A stretch of DNA of 64,000 nt from Tipula vernalis. Its lineage: Eukaryota; Arthropoda; Insecta; Diptera; Tipulidae. This document shows, piece after piece, positions 23,748 through 35,126 of this stretch (its first letter is position 1; every line of letters begins with the position of its first letter). A model generated the notes under the pieces. The model made no database searches. It had not been told where the DNA came from and saw only the letters and a program-made list of their open reading frames with translations. The position numbers and the translations under genes were made by a program. Where the stretch lies: assembly GCA_958295665.1 (NCBI GenBank), contig OY282558.1:61120789-61184788 (forward strand). Direction: 5' to 3'.

Positions 23748-24502
23748 TATTATTATTATTATTGGGGGGGCCATGCGGGCGATCAGCCACTTCGCACTGC
23801 GACCTAAAAGATCTATTGTGCTGGCCCCTGCTTAATTATCCGTCCAGTCAATATTCAGGTTCTTAATGAACCTGACAATACTGCCTCCCGGTACGTGATA
23901 CATACTATCTGGGCTTATTGCTCTCCCTCCTAGATGTTTACTACAGCATGTAGTGTCGCTAGAAAGACGGTAGCATTGGAGCTCAAGGACCTCGAGAGGG
24001 TTGTCCCACTCCCGTATATTCCTACTCCTGCCCCGTCTTCCGTTTGATTCTACTCTTACGAATTGCTGGGAATTGCAAATCACCTGTAGGTCACCCAGCT
24101 TTATTACAGGAAGGCTAAATAAAACTGGAGGGTGCCTGGTATCCAGAGTCCGCATATTTTGGGCTGATTAACCTATCAGCCATTCATCTTTCGGCATATG
24201 CTGTTCCACCTTAGATTAGAGTTTTTTGTCAAGGTTTTCTCCTTTAGCGCCGTACTTTACCTTGTGCCAAATGGCCAAAAATGTGCCAAGTGGCCTTAGT
24301 TACCAGTGGTTGCCACGAGGAGGCAGTACGTACACTTGCGAATTGTGAACAGGTTACCCCTTACACAATTGTACCCATCACGCAGCTTCCTAATGACAAG
24401 ACCAGAACAGCTCACGTGATGCGCACCCTACTGGAAGGTTACGGAGCTGGTAGATTGGTCTACTCAACTTTGATCCCCCCCTCCAATAGACGCCAAACCA
24501 CC
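23748..24502 (-). mobile_element. Short LOA-derived non-autonomous element, copy 2, with tail and target duplication
   Basis: The element starts (minus) at GGTGGTTTGGCG and ends in a run of ATA/AAT triplets (23763-23748). The 13-bp duplication AAAACTCAGCGAT (plus strand) flanks it at 23735-23747 and 24503-24515. It has the LOA leader, a 107-codon frame (24155-23832) and an LOA-like 3' UTR, but no polymerase. A triplet tail plus target duplication shows retrotransposition, presumably driven by a full LOA element. The host sequence is a gypsy reverse transcriptase, cut after its IAEF residues. Compared with copy 1 it has a local 20-bp insertion near 24285 and scattered substitutions. Confidence 0.85.
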
Positions 24503-24515
24503 AAAACTCAGCGAT

Positions 24516-24610
24516 AAATTGCCCGTCTTCAGCAGGCACCCGTTTTACTGTCGTATGATTGACGTCGTCCAGGTACATAAATAATAGTCAGAAAATTAGA
24601 TAGAACACTT
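24516..24610 (-). pseudogene. Gypsy element A: RT catalytic YLDDV segment
   Basis: On the minus strand MYLDDVNHTTVKRV is followed by PAEDGQFIAEF up to the insertion point. YLDD is the catalytic Asp pair of gypsy-type reverse transcriptase. The region upstream (24610-24650) is not followed further. Together with 23460-23747 and 22480-22710 it forms one fragmented pol. Confidence 0.7.
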
Positions 24611-24649
24611 TTCAGACAGAAACTTGATGAAATACGGGATTACATGAAA

Positions 24650-25220
24650 TCCTGGAATATGGCCAACTAGGATGAAAACTGGCTCTTCCCTAACCGATTG
24701 TGATGCAATTCGATATGCCTTAACTGATTATGATGAAATTTGACATTTATTTTTTTAATTCCGGGAACCTACACTACCATTAGAAGTTTCACTCATGCTG
24801 CGCGTGCCGCCTTCCACTCTTTCTTATTTTTTTTTTTTTGATTGTGATTAAATTTCCCGGCAGATGTATAATAAATACGTTAATATGACAAACCTCAACA
24901 GCTGCGAGATTCATAAAAACTTCAGCAAGCAATATCATAAAAGCTAATGCCTGTTGAAGTTTCTGTAAACCAGGCACCTGTTGAGGTTTATCTGCTATAA
25001 GGCCGATCGAAAATCTGTAAAGAAATGGCCAATTTCCATCCTAATTGGCCATATTCCAGAACATCATCTAAAAATTATTTTAGAATCCCATTTCCAACGC
25101 ACATTCCAAATTTCACTAAAATTGATTAAGAAATAGCCAAGTTCCATCATAATTGGTCATATTCCAAAAATTCACTCAAAAATCATTTCAGGATACCTTT
25201 TCCAAGACGCATGTCAAATT
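24650..25220. repeat. Inverted pair of dyad-unit arrays
   Basis: One unit in plus orientation (GGCCAACTAGGATGAAAACT, 24660-24740) faces two units in minus orientation (TGGCCAATTTCCATCCTAAT and AATAGCCAAGTTCCATCAT, 25020-25220). The right boundary CATTTCAGGATACC, then TTCCAAGACGCATGTCAAAT, is the same as at 18780-18815 in the piggyBac element. The 24780-24980 interior holds a poly-A/T run and no ORF. This looks like a short non-autonomous relative. Confidence 0.65.
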
Positions 25221-25329
25221 GCATGCCCTACTTCACATGTGCTTGTCTCATTTGTTGAAATTGAAACATCAGTTTTGTTGACTGTTCATAGTCGAATTTG
25301 ATTTTGATGACGTCTGCAACTCCTTTTTG

Positions 25330-28240
25330 GTGTTCTCTGGTGATGAGAGATACATCTTCTGGTCAATTTCACCGGGAATCCAGGGTTTCCTCCTCGAAAT
25401 TCTTTTTAATCTTTCTTTAGTAGTCTTGCTGTGTTGGTTGGAACATCATTCGAAACACTATTCGTATAATTTTTCGGCCGTTCTTCGGGAATTAGAATGG
25501 ACAACCGGTTTCTCGGTTGTCTTCCGAACAATAGCTCAGATGGCGATTTGCCAGAAATTGGATTAGGAGTTGAAAAATAGGTACAAAAATATTTGACAAT
25601 GGCCTCATGAATACTCTCGCCATCGGCTATGTTTCTAAAAAAATTTTGTTTGAACGTTCTGACACTTCTTTCTACACTTTCATTAGAGGCTTAATGGAAT
25701 TGTGCCGTTAGAAAAATGTTTGGGTTATCAATGGGTTTTAACAAAATTGATATGAAGTGAAGTGATTTCCATTATCGGTTACAATTGTTTTAGGCAGGCC
25801 CTCTATTGCAAAAATGCTTTACAACGATTGAATTGTTTTATTAGCCGTGATATTTGGTAGCTGAATCGTAAATGGGAACTTGGAGAAAGCGTCCACACAT
25901 ACTAGACACGTTCCCATGGTTGGTTTGGTTCAGGCCATGCATTAAATTCTCTTTTATGACTGATCATTGACTCTTGACAAATATTGCAACTGGAAACCAT
26001 TTCATCATTCATTTTTTATCAATCGACGGAAACAAGCAATACCTTCGTACCATTTGTTCCATTCGCGCTTTGCCCACTGTCCTTCATGTAGTAACTGCAG
26101 CACCTCCGGTTCAAGTCTGTGGGGTATGACTACCCTAAGAAAATCTGTAGCTTAAACTAAGAGCGAATTTTCTTTGGAAATATGGATGAATACTATCAAT
26201 GTCCTTTCCCGTTAATTTTTCAGACGACCCATTCTTAATTTATGAAATCATCGTAGACAATGTGTAATCCTGAAGCGTAAATTTTTCTATAACTTGTGTC
26301 CAACCAACTTGTAGTCCACCGCTGCAATCGACATTATTGGCAACATCAGTGTTGAGTTCAATTTTTCTACCATACAAATACTGGTTAAATTTTGTAACGT
26401 CATAAATCATTGAGAGAGCTTCCTTTTCTATTTGGCTATAAGCACGCTGAGATTATCGACTTGAAACAATTTCATTTTTGAACTACGAAGATTATGCTTG
26501 ATGACTGATGACTTTTATACCATTTGCGTTGGATCATTCACAATATTAAAATTATAGTTTGCTCATCAGCCGCCATATCACATGTCCACCTCTGGTACTT
26601 TATCCATCAATCCGCGTAGAATTTGACTCGCATTGCACAACCAAAATGGCATTCTATTGATATGGAGGAGCCTTCTTACAGGAACAATAAAAGCCAATGC
26701 TAGATAGATACTTCGTAGCGGCCAGACGACCCCGAATCCTATTGATGTAAGGAAGTGGGTGTAGGTATCTTTTACAGTCACTTCATTAAGCATGTGGGCG
26801 TCGAGACAAAAACGAATTTTACCTGATGGTTTCTCTCACACAAACCAAAAGGTGTGCCCAATCCTTCTCATTTGTATGACTATCAACTTCTCAGATAGTT
26901 TGTTCCGATTTGTCATATTTGGCGGTTTTACGATTGATTTTCTTTCCGTCTTATTCGGGTTTAAGATTGCTTTTATATTTATGGAATCACGATAACCTCA
27001 GTTTTTCTTCCTGTAAGGATTTAAGTGATTACTTGTAGAGGTTGCTTCATTCGACCCGGCAACTGATTTAAAGCCAGTGTGGCTCTTCTCGCACCCAACA
27101 GAATATCCTAGGTTGAACTTCCTTACAAACAAAATGTTCGTGTCCTCATTTCCTACAATTCCAGCATTTTCGACCAGTATGGTGTATTTTAATTTCTCCA
27201 TCTCTTCGGTAAATGTACTCATCAGGTAGCTACGACCAAGCTACAAAAATACCATTCTGACTTCATACATTACGTGTGAGGCAAGAATGCATTGACTTAG
27301 CGAATTATAAAATTCACTAAATCGAAAAAATCAAGGATAACTCTCATTTCTGTGTGTTTTATGCCCACACAAATAATAGATAGAGAAAGTTTGTCTATAT
27401 TAAATCAATAAGATTCTTTCGGCTTGGTCGTAGCTACCTGATTAGTAGATCGAACTTTTTGTTTGTACGAACTTGTCAGTACGAAACCAAACCACCACAG
27501 AGAAAGCTCAAGGAAAGTTTTCATTTTTTTGGAGTCGATACACTTTGTATTGATCGCGGGTTAAAGTACGAGGGGGATTTTGATATTTCTACTTTTTTCC
27601 TGGTAGATATTATTAACAAGTCGAAATTGTTGTGAATGCCATTATTTTTAATATATTTTGTCTATAAAAAGCCGAAAGAATTTTATTGATTTAATACAGA
27701 CAAACTTTCTCTTTCTATTCACCTTTTGACGATTTTGACTTTTTCCGGGTTATTGCCACTACTGCCTCCAAGGGAGTTGATTTTTGCACTGTATTGCATC
27801 GTTTTTCCTTAAGTAGTCGTGCTTCGGAGGATAAATTCGCTGAAATAATTTAAAAATGTCTGTGAAGAAAGCTGCCACTGACTCCTTTGGTTGCTGTATT
27901 CTGCACAGGGTTTGTTCCAACATCAAGAAATCGTAGGTTGATGGAAGAAAACGACCCTCGTATTTCCCAAACCTGCTTCGAACCACTCTAAGTAATCTGA
28001 ACATTCGTCTCATCTCATTTTGGTAGAGAAACTTTATCTTCACCTAAAAAGGAAACCTTCCATGTATCCATCACATTTGTCCTGGGATTATATGATATTG
28101 CTCCGCCGCCGCCAAACTGAAGTTTGCTCCGAGATGCAAATTTTCTTTGACTTTGGGCTTCCTCGTCCTCACCCATGCCTATCCTTCATGTTGATTGCTC
28201 AGGTGATGCCCTTACGGGCTTATAGTAACTTCCTCTTCTT
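25330..28240 (-). pseudogene. Gypsy element B: gag-pol relic
   Basis: Minus-strand order: gag-like SRFGKYEGRFLPSTYDFLML, then QQPKESVAAFFTDIFKLFQR (28043-27759). A possible protease region follows (27222-26998). RT: KPSGKIRFCLDAHMLNEVTV, then FIVPVRRLLHINRMPFWLCN (26900-26578), with the palm between them deleted. RNase H: MIYDVTKFNQYLYGRKIELN near 26400. Integrase: VIPHRLEPEVLQLLHEGQW, VCVDAFSKFPF, IVTDNGNHFTSY (two catalytic Asp) and a downstream SGKSPSELLFGRQPRNRL (25330-26150). Multiple stops and frameshifts occur. A 228-bp MITE is inserted between gag and pol at 27218. No LTR pair was found. Confidence 0.8.
27218..27445. mobile_element. MITE with 25-bp inverted ends and TA duplication
   Basis: Left end CTCATCAGGTAGCTACGACC and right end (complement) CTAATCAGGTAGCTACGACC continue to CAAGC with one mismatch in 24 bases. 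TA lies on both sides (27216-27217 and 27446-27447). At 228 bp and with no ORF it is a non-autonomous element of the Tc1/mariner type by its TA target. A partial copy starts at 32952. The segment 27371-27425 also occurs inverted at 27668-27720, so a second, partial member may abut it. Confidence 0.8.
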
Positions 28241-28343
28241 GACGGCCGCTTCCAAGTGATAGTTTGGTGATTCTTAATTTTCAGTATTTGTTTACTATCT
28301 CCGTTTGCTAATCTATCAATATGATTTTAATATGTTCCGAAGA

Positions 28344-28521
28344 TTGTAAGAGAATTCAATCCAGTTTCGAAATGAAGAGCTTATGATTATGAAAAAATCA
28401 ATCTTCTCATCAGGCCGCAGCAACTGGACTGATTATACCACAATTTACATTCTATATATCAGAATGTGCTGTGCGTTAAGTACTAGCGAATCATACTAAT
28501 ACGCAATGAATTCTCTTACAA
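28344..28521. mobile_element. Small MITE-like hairpin with 15-bp perfect inverted ends
   Basis: TTGTAAGAGAATTCA at 28344-28358 is repeated inverted at 28507-28521. The interior contains the sequence shared (inverted) with 11780-11870. A 20-bp direct repeat, ATATGATTTTAATATGTTCC, occurs at 28319-28338 and 28746-28765, enclosing this hairpin and the next 225 bp. The larger block may be one insertion, though a 20-bp target duplication would be unusually long for a DNA element. No ORF. Confidence 0.65.
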
Positions 28522-28769
28522 TTTTTCTTCTTCACAATATTCACACAGCTCTATTTCTGTGTACGCTAATTTTTACTTTATTAATTTTTTGTTGAATATT
28601 AATTAATTCATGTAATATCTACATAATATGCTACCGGTGGCTAGACCATTTTAATTGTGTTTCGATTAACACGAGAAGTATATTATTATTTACGAACAGT
28701 AATTCAACGAAACCGACTAATAGACAGAATTCTATTTATTTAATTATATGATTTTAATATGTTCCAAAA

Positions 28770-29090
28770 TTGGTGATGGTCCAAAAACAGTGTCCTTTAT
28801 CCGGAATAAATTCAAATGTCTAATAGGCACACGTTCAACCAGCAAAATCCAAGAGAGCGTCTTCCTTGTTGTACATGGCTTGTATAACGTCTCACTTGGC
28901 GGAGTTGATGATCAAGATGACCGTTTTACATAATTTCATGCGCTCATTACTATAAGACCCCGCCATATATCAACAAATCCCGGATTGATCATTTTCCCTA
29001 AATGGAGTAATCGACAGAACAAGTCTAACATTGTTCAGCACATTATGTAAACATTCATCACAGTGTATTTAAAAACAATTTTTGTATGTC
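28770..29090. other. Unassigned stretch
   Basis: No recognisable coding sequence or repeat. One 61-codon frame at 28748-28933 lacks any signature. Confidence 0.35.
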
Positions 29091-30180
29091 ATTGTAAATA
29101 TTTTGAAGACTGCAACAAGTTTACTTGTTGTGACACTAAAGTTGTTAAAATCTCCGTAATGGCGCAGGTAGGCCAAATGTACATTTGTTATTTGTAGTTT
29201 CAGCAGATAACTGAAATAGGTGTCGTTGGAAAGATTTTGATCCTAAAGAGGGCAGAAAAGTTTAAATATTTACTCACCACTCATATAAAAATTCACCACG
29301 GTGAGGTGAATCAGATCAGTTTTGTTTAGTCGAATATTACCGTACCTTATGTTATTTTAAAGGTCTTGCAGAATGCAACAATTATACTTTAAGCACATTA
29401 GTTACCAAATTTACCGGTATAGCGCTGTTTGTATATATTTCAGTTTGGTTATTTGCAGATGTCGTACTGGCATGGAAGTGGAATGTCTTAATTGTGAGAC
29501 GCAAAAAAATCAAAACTTTTTCACCACTCGTTGGGATGGTATCGACATAGAGAGGCTAAGACTTGGAGTAATCTCCAACTCTTTCACCATTCTTATAATC
29601 ACTATGCTGAGGTGAAAATCAAATTATAATTTTGCTCTTCATAAAAAATAATTATCTGGCTATAATCCGGAATATTTTAGTTCTACAATGTTTGTTATCA
29701 AACTTACTGTCATGATTCTGGTGGCAGGCATACAAGTATTGTCGCAACTTGAAGGAGGTCTCACAGGAAAGGCCTTAATATAGAGAAGCAAGACAATTTT
29801 ATACTTTTTCACCTCACCTATTCCCGAATATTCACCAATCGATTATAACTATGCTGTAAATCTTTGTATCTTGAAGAAAGCTACAATTTTAGCCCTGTTA
29901 CTTTAGTTAACAAATTTACAATTTCAGCGCTTGCGACAAACACATCGGTTTGGTTGCTTTTTTTTAAAAAAAGTTTTGATTTAGGAAACGTTAAGATCTT
30001 AACCATATTTTACCACCAACAAAAATCACTATGATGAGGTGAAAACAAAATTTTCAGTCGTCGAACATTACTGGGTGGCATGTCGTTGTAAAGGTTTTGA
30101 AGAATGCAATTTTTTATTTATACTTTAGTTATAAAATTCAAAGTTATGGCGCTGCTAATTATTGGCATGTTGAAGGTACC
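29090..30180. repeat. Degenerate tandem repeat (~230-350-bp unit)
   Basis: Four to five units share the succession GCAACAAxTxTACTTTxxxxACATTAGTTACCAAATTTAC-like core, then ATGGCGC or TAGCGCTG, and a TCACCxxxxGGTGAAAA close. Cores lie near 29100, 29370, 29690, 29880 and 30100. The spacing is irregular and the units are strongly diverged. The small plus-strand frame at 29373-29615 lies inside one unit and is not convincing. Confidence 0.55.
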
Positions 30181-30403
30181 GTTGAACGGTCCCAAAAAAA
30201 GCCTATAGCAATGTTTTCAATCGTAAAAACTCGATTTTTCGTGCAAAAATCTTAAACATGACAACGATTTTGGTTCCAGAAATTTAATAGTTCAAGTAGG
30301 TTTACTAAGTTTGATACGACGTAGAAAGTTGGGAGGGTCCCATCGAATATGTCCTGACCTACTATTAATAGTTGTTTAAGGAGCAGTCCGGATTGAAGCC
30401 CCT

Positions 30404-30764
30404 TGAACGAAATGTTTATCCTGAAAAGGCTTTTTTTCTTCAAAATGTGTGTCTCGGCTAAAATTTAAGGACATGTTCATTCCATTCAACAAATTATAGT
30501 AAACTAAATATTTATTGATAGTTACAATATACATTTATAGTAAATACACGCTAAGCGGTCGAATTTCAATTTCTAAACATCTTACATCGATCTCAGACAT
30601 GCCCCTGAAATTACGTACAATACCCGACTTCTTAATTCTAACACAATTTAAAACCCGAACCTCAATCAGAAACGCACATTTTGAATGAAAATTTCTTTAA
30701 ATTTTAGCCGAGACGCACATTTTAAAAAAAAAGCCTTTTCGAGATAAAAATTTCGTGTTAACTT
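30404..30764. mobile_element. Hairpin / MITE-like element
   Basis: Arms of about 72 bp (30404-30475 and 30692-30764) are inverted copies: GGCTTTTTTTCTTCAAAATG, then GTCTCGGCTAAAATTTAAGG, against TTTAAATTTTAGCCGAGACG, then GCACATTTT and AAAGCCTTTTCG. The loop of about 215 bp has no ORF. Ends and target duplication are not sharp. Confidence 0.7.
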
Positions 30765-32870
30765 CTCATATCTACCAAACTAAACAATTCATTAAATATA
30801 CCGAAATTTACAATTTATGTTACACAAATATTGATTTGAATTGCTATATTTCTGGAAATAGTTTTATAAACCGAAAATAAACGGAAATATTATCCCTCCG
30901 TATATTTCCCGTCCACCGTTTGCAATTTGTCATTCTTACAAATGTAAACCGCGTGTCTCGTCGACAGCATGATACAAACAAATTTTCTTTATTTGTTCTA
31001 TGTGTCTTTTGTACTCAATGTTCCTTGTTCTGTGTGTTGCATTTGTGCTTTACGATTACGCCATCAACCAAACAAAATCGTTTAGTTTGCTTCTTTTTTA
31101 ATTTTGTATGAAAAATCAACAGAAAGCAAAAAAATATTTATTTCTACAAATTGTAAACTATATATACATATAAACTAGCACAACAACTACAATATTGTCC
31201 TAGGCCCTGTATTATGTCGCATCGTATATAAGTATATATATACGATACATACGTATGTATATTGTTTCGGTGGATAATTGTTTACATTTTCATTATTGTA
31301 CATCAATTCAATAGCGTTATGCAATATGAAAATGTGCTCGACGCCTTTATAATTTGCATATAGAGATCTACTGTATAGTATTTTATACGGTTGTATCGAA
31401 TGACGTACATATTTGTAAAATAAAACAATGTAACCGTATGTCAATATCAATTCAATTAAGATAAATTAACCAGCAAAACAAAAGAAACGTGTTTAAGATA
31501 CCAAATTTAAGCGATGTGTATTTTGTGTCGCGGCGCGGATTTTAAAGCGATTTAACGCTAAGTGTTTGTCTGTATATGAGAATAAAGAAAAGATCACGTA
31601 ATTTTTAAATGGTTTTGCCTGCGTGTACTACACACACACAGACACATAATACGATGAATGGAGTTAGTTTACTGTCGCGAGTTCTTTGTTCGGTTAATGG
31701 TGTGCGATCACATTTAAATGCGATTTTTTTTTTTGGATTCGATCGATTAAATGATTGGATTTTTTTTTGTTAATTTTATACTTGTCTTAGGTGCACCATC
31801 GAGTTGGAGAGTTTTATCTTAAATATTCTTTTGTTGCTTAATGATGCAATAAAATATTTAAAACGAAACTAACTACTAAGTAAGAATTTTGGTCATAAAA
31901 TGAGACTTGAGTGTTACGATTTTCTGGTCGTGAATTTGATTGTTATTTGGATTTGTTTTTGTGTATCTACTCTCAATTCTTATTTTTCGACCAAAAGTCG
32001 TGCTCAGATAAAACGATTTAACTCGCCTAAAATAAATGGATGAAAACGAGTAAATTTGAAAAGATATTGGATAGTTTCAATTTGAGTTGTAAAAAAGAGC
32101 TATTTGAACGATCAGGGTGACTAGACATTTATGTAGAATAAAACGAATTGGAATGTGAGAGATGTTCGCATATTGTCACTATATAGGACGTTTAGAGAAT
32201 AAATGAGGCCTTAATATGTTTGTGTTATTTAAAAAAACCGGGTTGGACTGTGGCGATAAATTTTCGAAAATTATCAATTTAATAGAAAACAATAGATGCC
32301 ACTACGCTAAGCCAATTAACACGCGATCTCAGAGATATATACGTTGTTAGCTTAGTTTCTCAGTAGCATGGCCATGCTGTAGATGTAGCCTGAAAATGGA
32401 ATAAAACTTTAGTCTATAAACAAAACCAATTCCCCCCGCTCTGACTTCAGTCCCTCCCGTTGTCTTACAGCCAAAAACCCTAAAAAACTGCGAAACGACG
32501 TTAAACGAAAACATGCAAAACACTATTCAAAAACTATTCCTCAACGCTACAACCAAAAACACAGTCCACCTTCAATGGAATGAAAAAACACACCGGCCAT
32601 TTTCAAAAAATGCTACCAAATACGAACGAAAAAACTTCAAAAAAATTTGTTACGATTTCGACCTGTATGTAAACACTCCCTTCCGCCATCCTACCACATA
32701 TACACAGGATACGCCATTTTTTGGTGGTTACACGGCCTTTATAGGCACCGCTTACAAGATATCCAATGATTTTTTTCGGCTTTTATAGACCCAAATATAT
32801 TAGTAATACATGAGATTGACAAGATTTTTCGATTGGTTAATTAGAAAAAATCAAGATTCCAATAATTATA
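30765..32870. other. AT-rich DNA without recognisable genes
   Basis: Contains short frames (30920-31111, 31187-31450, 32513-32788) without any family motif, TA-rich microsatellite-like DNA near 31210-31260, and long T runs near 31720-31770. I found no splice-bounded coding match. Confidence 0.4.
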
Positions 32871-33110
32871 ATATACATATCTACCCAAAAAAGTAGAAAT
32901 TTCAATCCCCCCGGACTTTACCCCAAGAGTTTCATATTAAAAAGCTTAGTCTACTCATCAGGCTACGACCAAACTACAAAAATACAATTCTTGCTTAACA
33001 CCGAGAGTATCAAGCACGAACGTACTGATCTAGCGAATTATATTCACTGAATCAAAAAACTCAAGGAAACCCCTCATTTGTGTGTTAAAACGAGCCCAAT
33101 TCTACACAAG
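32870..33110. repeat. Partial copy of the 27.2-27.6 kb MITE family
   Basis: CTCATCAGGCTACGACCAAA, then CTACAAAAATAC and AGCGAATTAT (32952-33045), matches the left part of the 27218 MITE. The segment TCTACCCAAAAAAGTAGAAA at 32881 is the complement of 27574-27600. The right end is missing. Confidence 0.6.
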
Positions 33111-33498
33111 GTTGTCAAAAACCCGTCGGTGGGAACAAAAACCCTGGACAATGGGTTTTTGCTGGGTTTTTCGATTTTTGTGGTTTTTCTAAACCTCTGA
33201 CTTAACTCGATTAATCACGTACTAGTGCTATAAAAATAATATCGATATTTTGTTTTATTAGTGAGGTAACGTGAATGGTACAAACAATTGTGAATCCAGT
33301 GATAAAGAATCAACTGCTGTTCTAGTAGCCCGTGTATTATTTTGTGATATCATATAAGCTTAAATGTGATGTGCAAAAACGCAAAAATTTTGATTTTTGA
33401 TATGATCGTCACAAGACCTCAAGGATATATTTTGTAATAATTGTATGAAATGAAACAAATACATATTTAACCAAATTTTAACCGTTTCACTTTTCATA

Positions 33499-33933
33499 CA
33501 GGCTGACCCATTTTAAAAGAACCACTGAAGGTGCAAGGCCTAAATAAAAAAGGTATAGATACTTAAGTTGCACAATTTTTAGGGTGAAATCAAATTGACT
33601 TTGTAGTCAAATTTCAGGGTCATTTCAAGGACAATCATTTAAAAAAAAAAATGGAAACACCGATTTTTGACTCTGATTCTGAAAGATGAGACTATGGCTG
33701 AACGTAGAATTTACGCGCTGTTAGAATCCTTAGTAAAGAATAGGTGTTCACATTTTAAAAAAACCGGCTTGAACTTGGAATGACCTTGAAATTTGACCTC
33801 AAAGTCAAATTCAAGCTCATCATTTGATTTCCCCCTAAAAATTGTGCAGCTTTTGTATGAAGAATTTTTTTGATTTAGGCCTTCTCTTCCTCTTGGTATT
33901 ATTTGAGTGTTTTTTTAAAAATGAGTCACCTGG
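33499..33933. mobile_element. MITE (~435 bp) with long inverted arms and TA duplication
   Basis: Left end CAGGCTGACCCATTTTAAAA and right end (complement) CCAGGTGACTCATTTTTAAA are flanked by TA (33497-33498 and 33934-33935). Inverted similarity continues inward for about 170 bp, including GGCCTAAATAAAAAA/GGCCTAAATCAAAAA, GCACAATTTTTAGGG and GACTTTGTAGTCAAATTTCA. No ORF. The end sequence resembles the maT left end (CAGGGTGACTGAC) only in its first bases. Confidence 0.75.
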
Positions 33934-33939
33934 TATAAT

Positions 33940-34840
33940 TTTTTCGTTCTCAAGATGCAAAACAATGGAGGATAAGCGAGAGAAGAGAGTAAAAAGTGAT
34001 TGTTTCTCGTTGTTTTATTCGGTTACGCCACCCACAATACCTACACATTAGATTGTTGTTTGTAATGTTTTTAAATTTAAATTCAGCTCAGTTGTTTTGT
34101 ATTATTTATTGAACAATTACTTTACGAGCATTAGACCCAGAGTGGCAACATATGGATGTAGAAACGGAAACAGTCGGCAAATTAAAAAAATGTGCCAAAT
34201 GTAAATTTTATAATAGAAACGTTACAAAAATCATTTACTAAAATGTAACGCTTATTTAACGCGTAACGGCAAACTGGAAGAGCAAGAAGATGAGCCCAGC
34301 GAAACCGATGAAAACTATAGAGCAATGATATAGAAATTTTGGTTGATGAAGAACTTTATATTTCTCCACATTCACTGAGGTCAATTCCAGTTCCCAACAA
34401 GTCTTCTTCATTTGCTTTTCCGAATGTATTACCAAGGTTAACATCAACACTATCACCTTCGCCGTCGCCATTTCTGTCACCCTCACCATCACAATTCTCG
34501 TCATAAAAAAACAAAGGAAAATTATCGACCCAGACCCGTTTTAACAATTTCATAGTGAAACATAACCAGAATGAATGTTCGAAGAAACTTTGGATCAGAT
34601 CAAAATTTATATGTAAAACAACAACAACATTTGATCCAATATTGATTTTGAAACACAAATGGTGATCTAAAAATTAGTTCAGCTATTAAAATCTAGGTGT
34701 AAAATAATTTTGTATTAAGTGGTTAGTAATTAGTAGTGAACTCAACAACGAAATTAATTACCAAACTCATTTTACCTGTCATACGAGTATTGAAGCGACA
34801 AATAATTTGATGAATTCAATATGCTTCTGAACGGTGTTTG
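33940..34840. other. Unassigned stretch
   Basis: Overlapping minus-strand frames at 34256-34658 include a low-complexity DGEGDRNGDGEGD segment but no domain. I consider them chance frames over a local CATC/CACC repeat near 34440-34495. Confidence 0.35.
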
Positions 34841-34849
34841 TTTGTTTTA

Positions 34850-35126
34850 CGGATTTTGGTGTCGTTTCATGAGACATAATCTGATCTGGATCAAATCAAA
34901 AAAAATGTGGCTTTTGTTAGCAAATGTATCTTCAGCCAACAAATGGTGGTCTATTATGTATTCGAGAGCTCAGACGCTTAGTTATAAGGCATTTTGTCAA
35001 TTAATAGAGAGAATATTTGGCACGTTTGGCCATGTGTGGAGTAAGCTCCGTAATAGATTGGGTATAGATAAATTTTACAAATTAGTCGAAATATTAAAAC
35101 TTCTTCAATATAAACTAGTTAGCTAA
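34850..35126 (+). pseudogene. hAT transposase C-terminal fragment
   Basis: The frame 34821-35126 ends with LSYKAFCQLIERIFGTFGHV, then WSKLRNRLGIDKFYKLVEIL. This matches the hATC dimerisation region (ERxFSTFGxIHSKLRNRLGxEKxxKLV-I). The catalytic part (Asp, Asp, and the Glu-Arg block start) is absent or unrecognisable, so only about 90 codons survive. It lies 350 bp outside the hAT-like element at 35475, and nothing shows the two belong together. Confidence 0.7.

Noticed and set aside
32513..32788. 91-codon plus-strand ORF
   Set aside because: No motif or flanking element; the length is within chance for this base composition.
34256..34658. Minus-strand ORFs with DGEGD repeats
   Set aside because: Overlapping frames over a short CACC/CATC repeat, with no domain and no splice or start context.
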